This document shows positions 46,111 to 59,046 of a stretch of 64,000 nucleotides of DNA, piece by piece (positions within the stretch are counted from its first letter, which is position 1; each line of letters starts with the position of its first letter). The translations under genes were made by a program, and so were the position numbers. The DNA lies in assembly GCA_014529385.2 (NCBI GenBank), contig CM043968.1, forward strand, positions 2,198,501 to 2,262,500, read 5' to 3'. The stretch is from Adiantum capillus-veneris. Lineage: Eukaryota > Streptophyta > Polypodiopsida > Polypodiales > Pteridaceae. The notes beneath the pieces were generated by a model. That model saw only the letters and a list, made by a program, of their open reading frames with translations. It had not been told where the DNA came from and searched no databases.

Positions 46111-46113
<3 letters not shown>
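45898..46113. repeat. 216-bp foldback (inverted repeat) between GT and CA tracts
   Basis: The left arm GCTTACCTGGACACGCTCGC... and the right arm read in reverse (GCTCTTACCTGCGCACGCTC...) match over about 100 bp, meeting at CAGCGCGCGCGCTG (45991-46004). The right arm carries a small extra GGAGCTCCATTA. The foldback is GC-rich against AT-rich surroundings and sits exactly between a (GT)n and a (CA)n tract, which extend the pairing. It may be a MITE or a hairpin RNA source. Frames across it are incidental. Confidence 0.85.
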
Positions 46114-46140
<27 letters not shown>

Positions 46141-46144
<4 letters not shown>

Positions 46145-46320
46145 AGTAGAAAATCTACACACACACAGAGTACCTTGTCTTCTCTTACTCCTTCTTCTTC
46201 ACAGCAAAACTCCACTTTCTCTTCACTCCACTTTCATCTCCTTCTTCACAGAAAAACTTCACTTTCACTTCAATCTCAATTAACACTCCATTTAAACTTC
46301 ACTCCACTTTCATCTCAACT
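46141..46320. repeat. Right inverted repeat of the candidate 8.2 kb element
   Basis: CGTGAGTAGAAAAT, CTTCTTCACAG, AAAACTCCACTTT, ACTCCACTTTCATCTC and CTCAATTAA are the reverse complements, in the same order, of parts of the left repeat. The CTTCTTCACAG/CTCCACTTTCATCTC pair occurs more than once in this arm, so it has expanded relative to the left. Confidence 0.55.
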
Positions 46321-48165
<1,845 letters not shown>

Positions 48166-51100
48166 CTGCTCTTATTGAAAGTGATTGTGGCCTAACAAAA
48201 GTCTTGCTGCAACCACAGTGGGATATAGAAGGTCATCAGCATTTCTTAATAGATGGTTCTTTTTCGAGCTTGTTTGAGATGCTTCATTCAGACACATTTA
48301 TACAGGTATCTGACAATGAGAAAGGAAATGACAAAGAGATATCTGAAGATGTTTTAAGCATTGTGCATCTTGAAAGTAGTGGTGACGATATAGGACAGCT
48401 CAAAACTCAGTCAATCGTCATTTGGATTCAACAAAATCCAGGGGCAAAAAAGTTAAATGATCTGTTAACATTATGTGGAGCTCCTTTGCAAGTTGCTGAA
48501 CTTCCACAACATTATGATGGAAATTTGTGTTTTGAGTTACCTGCGACTCAGGATAAAACAAAACAAATGACAGGGATGGAACAACGCTTTGATGGTCACT
48601 TGTGGACTCGCCCATCTGTGACAACCATGCCAATAGCATGCACAATTCGTCTAAGCCACTGTTTGGGATTCATGCAGTGTAATTATTCAACGTGTCCTCA
48701 TTATATTAAGGAACAAGAATTCAATAGTAGAGATTTTCATGGATATTTGGACAGACAGGTGAAAAAGGACTACCTTGCAATGGAAGAGAATACAACAATA
48801 ACTTGTCATTATTGTCAGAAGGTTGTTACTTGTGTTGCTGCTTGTCCCTGCAAAATCTATTATGTTTTGCCTAGAGATGGTACAATGTCGCGACTGGCAA
48901 TACATGTTGGTAAACATTGTCATAATGTTAAAGCAGGAACCTCTAGGGCTGCTATTTCAAGAGTGCGGAAACTGGTAGGTGCAGTACTAAAAATAGAAAA
49001 GGGTGGCCCAAGAAAAATTCAAATGTTGGTGGCTCAACAACTTGTTCTTCACTCCTTGATTGGTGAGGAAGCTGAAGCTACATCCGATGTACAATTCAAT
49101 GATTTTTTGGAAGAAATGATGCCACTGGTTCAAACCAAAGGGTAAGAAAACTCAATTTGGTTCCTTGAATTTGTTAATTTTTTAACTATTATAAATTTAG
49201 CCTTCTTGTGATGCATCGTGTAGGTTTTCTTCAATTGTTTCAAAGGAGAGAAAGAGTCAAGGTGTTGTTATTGGGGATGGATATGATAATATTTTATTTC
49301 TTCAAAAAAAGTGCATGTTTCCTTTTTTTCATGGGAGTAGATTTCCTGGACAGGGTGAAGAGGATGACAAGTGCTTCCTATTTAAAATGTCCACTAAAGG
49401 ACCAGGTTCTGGGATTGATCTAGTAAATCGGATGAAAAGAACTGAAACTGGTGACTTGAGAAATGCGTGGGTACATTTTGATTTTACCCATAGAATAGAT
49501 GGATGGGCAACAATGTCATGCTCAGTTTATGATCCAAGGTAATCTTGAAGTATTTAAATATCTCGTATTTTTTTATCATTAAATAAAAGAAGATGTGTAA
49601 AAATGTTTATGTTGAATATCTTGCGGCATACGATCACTACAAATAATTGCTATATGTGAAACTAAAGAGGAGGATGCAAAGACTCAAGTTATTTTTTGGG
49701 AGAGCCTTAATTCAACAATGGAAAAGTACGGACATGGTGCAGCTGACTTTGCAGGTTTTATGTCTGATGAAGCTGGTGCAAATTGGAATGCTATTCGAAC
49801 AGTCTTCAATGGCGGGCCAGATAATATCATGGAGGGACGTGAACAATCATGCCTATTTCATTGGGAGCAGAGTCTCCACAAATATGCTAAAAAGTGGATA
49901 CCTCAACATCTAACAAATCAACACATTGATATGTGTGAGGACTGGAGAGCTTGTAAGACCATTGTGCTTGCATCTCAAAAGGCGCTTTCAATTCAAAAGT
50001 GGTGGAGACAACATCTATCTACAGAGAGCATCACAAGAGTGAGCAGATGGTTTAAATGGTGGGAGAAACGAATTTCACAATGGGGAGGAATTGGAACAGA
50101 TGTAAGTATCTTTATGACAATCTATATTTTTAGAAAAATTTCTTTTCATACATGAAATTTATAAATTTTAATTCATGTTTTTTTGCATTTCATAGGGTGG
50201 TCTAAGTCCGTGGGAGCGGGCACAAATTCCCAATGTTAATTTATCAGAAAGTGTACATGCCAGTTGGTTAGCAGGTGAAGGTGGAAAGGGAAAAATATCC
50301 TTGTATGATGCATGTGTAACAAATGTTATAAACTCATATATTCAATGTGCAAAGCGTTTGGGATATACTACTGGGCGTTATATAGGAATGGGTCCCACAA
50401 TGGAGACCTTGCTTTCTCGAGTTGAATCTCAGCAAACTCCAACTCCAACCAACGTGGCCCATCTATTACACGAGGCTGTTGCAGGGACTCCCATGTATGC
50501 ACAGCCAATTTTGGATGGAGACAAAGAAATAGTACAACGCAAAAAGAGGGGCAGAACAGGAACAAGTAGCTCCCATCGGCCGGAATATGTCATGGAATCT
50601 AAGCAACGAAACCATCGCGGTCGACCAAAAAAAATCAAGTTTGATACCCAAGGACCAGGTATTTCTAACATTCCGCTGCAAATTAGTGACAGTGATGATG
50701 ATATTGGATCTCAAAAAGAAACAACCACACCTTTGTCATCTAAAACAAACAATGTGTTTGAGAGTGATGTGCCATGCACTCAGTGGGCCCTCAAGAGAAT
50801 GCCCATTCAAAGTCAAAGAAAATGTTTTGGAACAGTAGGGAGAAAAAATTGTGACAATATCTTGCATAGTCGCTCAATTGGTCTTGTTGCTCCATGTATA
50901 TGGTCCGAAAGAATGTTCAAGGGTAAAACAATCGAGCAATGGTTATGGTTTTGTAATCATGATATTTTGCATACCCAATCAATCAAAAGACAAGTCAAAG
51001 ATTTACCTCATGCTCCAAATGTTTCGCCAGTAGCAAGAGGGACAGATATCTCCACACAGGAACTTGCCGCGGTGCATCAGAGTGGATTTCGGACAGAGAA

Positions 51101-51524
51101 TTCAATGGTAAATCCACAACCTCTTGCTGGCGACTGCAAAGAAGGTGGTGGCAGCTCGAGGAAGAAAAAGTGGAGGCATGGAATCTCTAAAGAGGCCATG
51201 AAGAAATTGGAAGCATGTAATAGTATGACAATTATATTTTTGGATGAAGTGAAAAGGTCTCAAGAGCATGTAAGTTTCCGAGTTCTCACAGAAAATAGTT
51301 ATGAGATTCATATAAAACAGAGTCCAGCATGCACGTGTCCGGATTTTCAGAAGCGAGAGAATACCAACAAATCCTTTTTGGCATGCAAACATATGTACTA
51401 TGTGTACACAAAAGTGCTCGGACTTGAACCTAAGGAGCACATGATTATTCATCAGCCAACCCTCTCACCAATGGACATCGCTTTTATTCTTGGACAACCA
51501 AGGATGATTTCTCCCTCCATTTAA

Positions 51525-52400
51525 TTACAACTGGTTTGGTATGCTTCTTTCACTCAACTAGAATATTGATCTATGATATGAAAGTGTTTTTCTGTATTTA
51601 TTTTGGTTTATTATACCTGTGATTATTTATCTTGAAAAAACATTGATTATGCAGCAAAGGATTTCAAATTTCAATCAAAAGATATGAAGCATCTTGCAAG
51701 CTATTTGGGAGCAAATTACTTACCTTTTAGAGTGACCATTACATTTATGGCGACTATCCTTTTTTATACTCTAATTTTGATCTTATCCTGTGGTAGTTTT
51801 GCAAATGTACTTACATCCTCAAACTTATGTTGTTTCAAAAAGCAATTGCTTGGGAAAAATAGTATTGTCTCTATCTGGCATTATTTTTGACTTCATCAAA
51901 TTTATATATGCTGTGGATTATATTTAACTCTGAAATTAGTGTTGTCTCTATTCTGCATGATTTTTTACTTTATCGCATGTTTATATGCTGTGGATTATTT
52001 GACTCTGATCATATGCGTTGTGAGCATATTTGACTCTAATGGCATGAGTTGTGAAATGGTGATTTTATTTGTTTACATTTTTTCCGTCGTTATGCCCTCT
52101 CGCTCTCTCTCTCTTTGCGTAGTGATATACAACTCTATGATTTTACTTTCTCTCTCTAGAAGAGAAGTCACTCTCTCTCTCTCTCAAGGATTTATGATCT
52201 CTTCTTCCAATGGTAACTCGCATATATACTATCTCTCTAGAATTTATACTTTCTCTCTCCGTCAACCACACATATATGGAGTCTTATGACGATTGAAAAT
52301 TACATTAAATAGATACTTTATGCTATGACACATATTTGGTTAAAAAAACTCTAAAGATTGCTAAAATTGTCAAAAAAACTTGAAATGAAAAACTCGCAAA
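51525..52400. other. No gene seen downstream of the MULE gene
   Basis: AT-rich, with CT-rich patches at 52095-52260. Short frames show no domain. No obvious copy of the MULE upstream sequence in inverted orientation was found here. Confidence 0.5.
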
Positions 52401-52706
52401 TGTTAAATCCCCGTTGGCCGGTGGCTGGTAGTCAATGGCCGGTGGCCAGTGGCCGAGTTTACGGTGGACTTGTCTTCTCAAGGGCAGCCACACATGGGCA
52501 CATTGGAGAGCCCAGCTTGGACTTGTCTACACAAGCGTGGCTACACATGGCTGCCTCTCATGCAAAAGGGCAGCCCTTTTGGCCTATAAAAGGAGGCCCT
52601 CTCTCTCTCTCTCTCTCTACTCGATAATCTCTCATGTGTGAAAATTATCTCTCTCCATTAAGTAAACTACTCTAATATCTACTTAGGTATGTCCTATTTT
52701 CTAACA
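52401..52706 (+). repeat. Solo copia LTR
   Basis: Starts TGTTAAATCC and ends TTTTCTAACA. The last 100 bp (CT tract, AAAATTATCTCTCTCCATTAA, TCTACTTAG, CCTATTTTCTA) match the LTR end at 34339-34446. A GC-rich repeat of GGCCGGTGGC occurs near the start. Neither a primer site nor coding sequence follows, so it is a solo or truncated LTR. Flanking 5-mers (GCAAA and TATAG) do not match. Confidence 0.65.
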
Positions 52707-53397
52707 TATAGCTTAGGCATTCACAACACCCCTATCCTCTCAAAAACACCTTCAAAAGATAGGATTCACACTCACAAGCCATTTCCTCCACACTTCTCAA
52801 CACACACATGCTAGCGCCATTTAACTCACACACATTGCCAATGCTTGCTTCAACACACCCAACACACACGATCGCTCAAATTTTCACTCCCTTTGCACCA
52901 CAAAAATGGGCTGCGGGCACACACTTCCATCGGCACCGACCCACGCAAAGAGCAAATAAAAGAGAGAGGGAGGGGTAAAAGATGCCAAAAAAGGGAATTC
53001 AATGGCCTTCCATTGCTTAGTCAAGGCATGTACAATCATCCAAGTGCCAAAATGGCAAGCTCGTTAAAAAAAAACTCCCTTCGAAACTCACACTTGGCTC
53101 TTTTTTTCTCCATTGTTCCAAAATCAAGTCCCAAAGTCCTCAATAATTACAAAAAAGGGTTTACAGGGGAGCCCCACCCTTTTTTAAGAAACTTTGATTT
53201 GATTGGACCCCTCGAGAGGCCTTGTTTTTTATCATTTTCCCAAAGATTGAAGCCTCAGACCAACTCCTTAATTGTCTCTCTCATATTCCACTTTGCCATG
53301 CTCCTTGAAGCCTTCACACTTCTGCTGGAATTAGGGTTGTAGGTCAAAACACAGAGGTTGGAGAAGAAAAAGGAAGCTCAAGGCACACAACAAAGAG
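52707..53397. other. No recognised gene
   Basis: A 165-aa plus-strand frame (52845-53342) is open but His/Ser/Lys-rich with no domain; it is likely a chance frame in a leader-like sequence. Confidence 0.4.
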
Positions 53398-53459
53398 TGT
53401 ATTAGTTAGTGTGCAATAAAAAGATGAGATAGCCCTAGAGTGATGGACGTATATATAAT

Positions 53460-54184
53460 TCACGGGGGGGAAAACATCCTAGTGAGGGAAAAAATGCCCT
53501 GGCGATCGTAAGTGTGTTCACACACATCACTACCACATGTATATGGAAAATCTGCCCTGGGAGTGATGCAATGAATGAGATCTAGCACATAGAGTATGGG
53601 GAAGTGCCATGCCCTGAGGACATGATCAGTACACAAAGGGGAGTAAGCCCAAAGCTTTGTGGAAAGCTTCAAACTTCTCATGAGACAATGCCTTTGTGAA
53701 AAGATCTGCAAGGTTGTACTGTGTTGGCACATAAGCCAACCCGATCTATCATGTTGAGAGCTTGTCCTTGACATAGTGGTAATGCACCTCAATGTGCTTT
53801 GTGCAAGTATGGAAAACTAGATTCCTTGAAACTACCAATGTGCTTTGATTGTAAGTATAGATAGTGTTGGTAGTATCATGTCCAACACACCCAAATCATC
53901 CATAAGGCGTTTGATCCATACACACTCAATTGTAGCTACGAAGACTGCTATGTACTGAGTCTCACAACTAGAAGTGGCCATAGTAGGTTGCTTCTTGCTC
54001 AATCATGAGATACACAAACTGCCAACCATGAGACAAAAACCACTTTGAACACTCGCATGTCAAAATAACCAGCCCAGTCTAAGTCAAAAAAAGCATGTAA
54101 GTCTGGCTACAATGATCCCCCTTTGGGATAAAACAAGCCAAGATGTAAAGTGCCACTCAAGAAGAGAAAAATACTCTTGCCAGC
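53460..54184 (-). pseudogene. Copia RNase H remnant
   Basis: On the minus strand, ATSSCETQYIAVFVATIECV (about 53990-53930) is the copia RNase H signature SSxEAEY.A. A later part around 53800-53650 corresponds to HYHYVKD and ADLFTKAL in shifted frames. Stops and shifts make it non-functional. It adjoins the RT in pol order. Confidence 0.7.
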
Positions 54185-55082
54185 CTACCAATGCTTAGAA
54201 CCTGGGCTATGCATGAATCTGTTGACTTGTGAGACTACAAACTGAATATTTGACCTCGTGCTACATACATAAATAAGGCAACCAACAACAATTTGATAAA
54301 GAGTGACATCAACAGGATCAACAACATCATGGAGACTCAATTTCAAACATTTTTCCATGCGAGTGGCAATAGGTTTGCAATCCTGAAGTCCAAACTCACA
54401 TAGCAATGCCTCTATGTAACTTGTCTGACACAAGGGAATACCACCATCACATTGTATAAATTGTATACCCAAGTAATGATGCAACAACCCTAAATATTTC
54501 ATCTTGAAAGTGGAATTCAACTCAGCCTTAAATTTAGCAATATGTCTCTCATTTGGTCCAGTAATCAGCAAATCATCCACATAGAGAACCATAATGATAA
54601 GTACATCACCCTTATGCTTTACGTACAATGTGCTTTCTGTTGGACTGTTACGAAAGCCTCGTTTGACCAAGTGAGTGTCAGCTTTCTCATACCAAGCATG
54701 AGGAGATTTCTTCAACCGATACAAAGCTTTCTTTCATTTGCACACTTTATCCTCTTGTCCTTTCTTGACAACAACCATGAGGCTACATTACATAAACTTC
54801 CTCAAATATGTCAGCATTCAAGAAAGAAGCAACAATGTGTGACTGATGTACATCCCAACATAAATGAGCTGCCAATGCACATAGAATTTTCACAGTAGTC
54901 ATACAACAAGTGGGAGAAAAAGTATCTTCATAATCTATGCCTTTTTGCTGTGCATAACCCTTTATAACAAGTTGAGCCTTATAGCAATCAATCTCACCAT
55001 CCAGCTTGCATTTGAAATGTGAAAATTGCCTGTACCTAATGTGGAAACTGCCCAAAATGAGGAGAAAAGGAAGTGGGAACAA
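54185..55082 (-). pseudogene. Copia reverse transcriptase (RVT_2)
   Basis: The segment 55082-54783 has YKAQLVIKGYAQQKGIDYED then TFSPT, the N-terminal copia RT motif. The segment 54724-54185 starts YRLKKSPHAWYEKAD (LYGLKQSPRAWY motif), then VLYVDDLLITG with the YVDD catalytic pair and FKMKYLGLLHHYLGI. A frame break lies between them near 54725-54780. Upstream pol and gag are missing. Confidence 0.9.
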
Positions 55083-55407
55083 TACATTTTATATAGAACA
55101 AACCATAGAAGATTGCAGGGACTTCTTATGCCAAAAACAACACTGACAAAAAATTTGCACAAAAAGAAGAAATTGCCTATGCAGTACTGCCTGTAGTGGA
55201 AACGGATACCGAAATGAGCCCAAATATAAAACATTTTTTGACTTGCTAACACTTGTCAAAGCTCACATAAATTGGAGAAACTAGCAGGCATGTGTTGGAG
55301 CTGTTGGTGGCGACCAAGCCCTAGAGGATGCAACCTGCTATGATGCCAATTGTTGGAATAGTGCAATGTAAAGATGAGATAGCCCTAGAGTGATGGGCGT
55401 ATATACA

Positions 55408-55975
55408 AGGCTGCTACCTCTATCCTCTCTCCTCTCTAGCTAGGAAACCTGCATCTCCTTCTTCAAGTCCACTTTTCCCTCCAAATACCTGTTGCAGCAG
55501 AGGTTTGAAACCTGCCTTCTCCATAGATGACCCAACCTCCCTTCCCCATAGATTACCCAACCTCACCTTCAAACCTGTGCATAAACCTCTAGATTTGAAT
55601 CACTGCATACTTCTAGAGTATCTTCTTGAACACTTTCCTTGGTTCTTCATCATCATCTAGATTTGTAATGGTCTAACCTCATATATTAACATTGTTTTGA
55701 ATATTAGGCACAAGAGCATTGTTTGATAAGATCATTAGGGTTCTTTCACCATATATATTGGTAAAAACAATGAGCTTTGTACCTATTTCTAATATTCTCA
55801 TAACTTTGCTCACTATATTGGTTTTTGTTTCCATCTTCTAGGTAGAGATTTTTAGCGGTTTCATTGTATGTCATTGTATACATATTAGCATTGCTGGTTA
55901 TGATGCACTAAGAACTATGTATATGAATGAATCTTGATTTTTTTTGCAGGGTGTGCTGCATTTCTTGAAAGGTGG
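55408..55975. other. No gene seen; target sequence of the next element
   Basis: Unremarkable AT-rich DNA ending GCAGGGTGTGCTGCATTTCT, which continues after the copia element at 59047. Confidence 0.5.
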
Positions 55976-56189
55976 GCATGGGAACTCCTTCGACACCTAG
56001 TTCAATTTTTTACGCATATTACATATATGTGTGAAGCCTTTTGAAAAGGCACCTCGAGATATGAGCTGTCGGATACTGGCTGTGAGGCCTTTTTGTATAT
56101 AAACCCTTCCTTTTGTATATGAATCATAACATATGATGTAAATATATTGTATGTACACTATGGTCTATTGAGTGCGAGTCTCTCTCCTT

Positions 56190-56256
<67 letters not shown>

Positions 56257-56334
56257 TGTGTATAGCCATGGTTTTCCAAGCTTCAAGACACCTTGAGCTT
56301 ATTTCCATTCAAACCCAACAACTGGTATCAGAGC

Positions 56335-57840
56335 ACTAAGTTATGCTAGTTAGGCTTCTCATTATGAATTTGTGTAATTAGAATACCCTAATTATTATTT
56401 GTATTAAGTCCCTAATCGCCACTTGGGCAAGAGCATGCTCCACTACTCTTTGGAAATTAGGTGAAGGGGAACAGAACTCGCATTTTGCATTGGTTGTGTG
56501 TGCAATTTCTCAATTAGTGTTTTGCATTAGCACCATTCGGCTTCGATTTTTTATATAATTATTCCTTTGATTACTCTTTGTGTGAGTGTCTATTTGAAGT
56601 GTTACTTGTGTGTGGAAGTAGAACTCAACAAGAGCTTTTCATTGAGCTCTTAGTCTTTGCCCTCAGGAGATCGCAACATTGTCGATTTTTTTGCAAAAGA
56701 TTGATTGTTTTGGCTTGTGTAAAAGCCCCTTCTAATTGTGCAAAAGCAGCTCAGAATCTTGTCTGTGTGCTTGAAGGCATTTTGTTTGGTGAAGAAAAGG
56801 TCCCAAGCCTTTAACTTATGTGGGAAGGCCCCTCCCTTTAAGGATGTTTCCTCTAACCTTTGGCTTGGGATACACAGCTTTCACGTGACGGGTACAAATG
56901 CACCAACCAACCTACTGTGCATCCTTTGCGAGTCGCAACCCCATGGTGCTCGACCTTGGAATCTCGGACCGCTAGCCTGCCTGCTTGACAGTTAACCTAG
57001 AGCCACCTACGGCTTATTGCCTACTGAGTAGCTGTTTCCCGATGGCCATCTATCACCCGCTGATCGCCTACAGATGCTCCAACTAATCCTGCCTTCCCGC
57101 GGCCCTGGTTGGTGCCAAGTCCCCAAGCCCGGTTTCCGACTTGCAACCTTGTCATCACGTCAACCCCATGTTTGTTGCCTGTGACACTAGCTGCATCACT
57201 GTCATTGTTGGGTCATTGACAAACCATCCTCGGAAAGGGCACAAGGTGGCCCACATGAACATTGCTCACACAAAGCCAATCAAAGCCAAGCACGCATGCA
57301 CGCTCACAACTCGACTTAATTCTATATTTGCTTGTACCTTGCTCACAACAAATTCAAAGCTTCAAGAAGAGTCAAAAACACATTTTTAAGCCTCAAATGA
57401 AAAAAAAAAACATTCAAGCTTGAGTTACTCAAGAGGGAAATCCCGCTAGCTGAAAGGAAGCTTGACTAAGCAAAGCACCACATCAAGCTATGAACATTAT
57501 TGTTGTATGAGTTCCAGGTGTCCTTTTTTGTTTCTTCAGGGCTTTAGTGAAGAGGAGCTTCTCAGGAGAGAAGAGTGACTTCACAAATCAAAATTATTAA
57601 GCGTTCGCACCTGCACTATTTTGTAAAATTGGGCAAGGCACTGCCATAGAGAGAGTCTCTCTATCAGTAAGACCAAGTTGCTGGTAGCTTTCACAAGTGT
57701 TTGCACCATTGAAGAGAAAGGAATCATAAAATTTAATGGGGAGTTTCCATACCTGTCAAACTAAGCTAATGGGATACTTAATGAAGAAAACATTATGGGC
57801 CGTAGTAAAAACATCTCTCAGTGATCACGAAGGCACATAA
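56335..57840 (+). other. Long leader region of the gag-only copia element
   Basis: About 1.5 kb between the primer site and gag with no long coding sequence. It is more GC-rich than its surroundings near 56930-57160 (CCTACTGAGTAGCTG, GATCGCCTACAGATGC). Part may be a captured or inserted sequence; I do not recognise it. Confidence 0.4.
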
Positions 57841-57849
57841 ACCAGGGCT

Positions 57850-58590
57850 TCTACTGCACTCAATCAAGAAAAAGATGGAAAGACACTTGGCATTATAATT
57901 ACTGCACTCCATGACAATTATGTATATTTTATAGATGAGTGCACACATGCATACGAGGCGTGGAGAGTTCTAGAAGAGAATTTGGAGCTGAAGCGAAACG
58001 AAGTAAAGTTAGCTTGAAACGACAACTTTACAAACTCACTATGCTCGAAGGGGAAGACATAGCCAGTTTGGTCAATAGGCTTACCAGCATGATTAGAGAA
58101 TTGACCTACATCCAATGCGAAGTAGAAGAAGACAACAAAGTTGTAGTCCTTCTTAGTGTACTTCCTTACAACTACTACCATATTGTCATTGTTCTTGAAG
58201 AAAAGGAGCCAACTCCAGCACTTCAAGATGTGGTAAGTTCACTTCAGGCAGAAGAAAGGAAGCAGAAAAATCCACCTACACTGAAAAATGGGGCTTTAAT
58301 AGCAAGAGAAGGTGAATCATCCATAGATTTCATATCATCTTCCAATGTCCAAAAATGCTATGACTATGGTAAAATGGGTCATATAGCTAAAGTACTATAT
58401 CAATAAATTTTGTAGCACTTGCGGAAACAAGGGACATCCTACTTCTAGGTGCTATTCAAAAGTTCAAGATAGCAGTGGCAATAGTAACAACAAAGGCAAG
58501 AAAGCAGTGAGAGGAGCAGCACATATAGTCCAAGAAGAAGAAACTGAGGATAAAGGGGAATTTTCTTTCATTACAAATGTACTTTGAAGA
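57850..58590 (+). pseudogene. Copia gag remnant
   Basis: Frame pieces give ACTHAYEAWRVLEENLEL-like sequence (57935-57995), then, after a shift, LKRQLYKLTMLEGEDIASLV, NRLTSMIRELTYI and VVVLLSVLPYNYYHIVIVLE: the UBN2 gag pattern (LxxLKM.EG.sv..hi...). The knuckle is damaged (CYDYGKMGHIAKVLYQ, two Cys ligands lost). A little beyond, a short CVDSW at about 58636 may be the start of the protease, after which the sequence passes directly to the polypurine tract. Confidence 0.8.
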
Positions 58591-58907
58591 TCTGTTTCTA
58601 CTCTCTCTAGTTCAAGGGGAGGTCTTTTTATCCTGTGTGGATAGTTGGGTCTTCATTATGTACGACATGCCCAAGGGGAGGGTTGAAAGGTGGGCATGGG
58701 AACTCCTTTGACACCTAGTTCAATTTTTGATGTGACCCATATTGCATATATGTGTGAAGCCTTTTGAAAAGGCACTTGGAGATATGAGCTGCCAGATACT
58801 GGTTGTGAGACCTTTTTGTATATAAACCCTTCCTTTTGTATATGAATCATAATATATGCTGTAAATATAATGTATGTACACTATGGTCTATTGAGTGTGA
58901 GTCTCTC

Positions 58908-58983
<76 letters not shown>

Positions 58984-59046
58984 TGTATGGCCATGGTTTT
59001 TCCAAGCTTCAAGCCACCTTGAGCTTATTGACATTCAAACCCAACA

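Larger units (their letters stand above)
37905..46320. mobile_element. Candidate inverted-repeat-bounded element of about 8.2 kb
   Basis: The left sequence GATGAAAGTGGAGTTAAGTA, AAAGTGGAGTTTT, TGTGAAGAAGGAG ... TTTTCTACTCAC(A/G)TGTGTG (37912-37990, and again at 38213-38275) reappears in reverse complement at 46141-46320. Both inner edges run into GT/CA microsatellites. Between them sit two convergent genes and no retroelement. This arrangement suggests a DNA transposon with long terminal inverted repeats. No target duplication was identified and the outer limits are vague, so the element status is inference. Chance sharing of pyrimidine-rich sequence is the main alternative, though the spaced matches make it less likely. 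Confidence 0.4.
53398..55407 (-). mobile_element. Deleted copia element with very short terminal repeats
   Basis: A repeat of about 60 bp occurs directly at 53398-53457 and 55351-55407 (shared core AAAGATGAGATAGCCCTAGA GTGATGG(A/G)CGTATATA; both begin TGT). Just inside the right copy, GCTATGATGCCA (55338-55349) is the reverse complement of a slightly changed initiator-Met-tRNA site (TGGCATCATAGC for TGGTATCAGAGC), which is correct for a minus-strand element. Between them lie only RT and RNase H. Either the LTRs are really this short, or one is truncated. Confidence 0.6.
55976..59046 (+). mobile_element. Gag-only Ty1/copia element, complete ends
   Basis: The 5' LTR is 55976-56320 and the 3' LTR 58684-59046, both TGAAAGGTGGGC...CAAACCCAACA and highly alike except in the length of their CT tracts. 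TTTCT flanks both ends (55971-55975 and 59047-59051). The primer site TGGTATCAGAGC is at 56323-56334 and a polypurine tract AAGGGGAGGGT at 58673-58683. The 2.36 kb interior has a gag remnant but no integrase, RT or RNase H. All cis signals are intact, so it could be mobilised by enzymes of another copy. Confidence 0.95.

Noticed and set aside
45835-46149. ORFs across the foldback (104, 79 and 79 aa)
   Set aside because: The frames exist on both strands because the sequence is palindromic; no domain.
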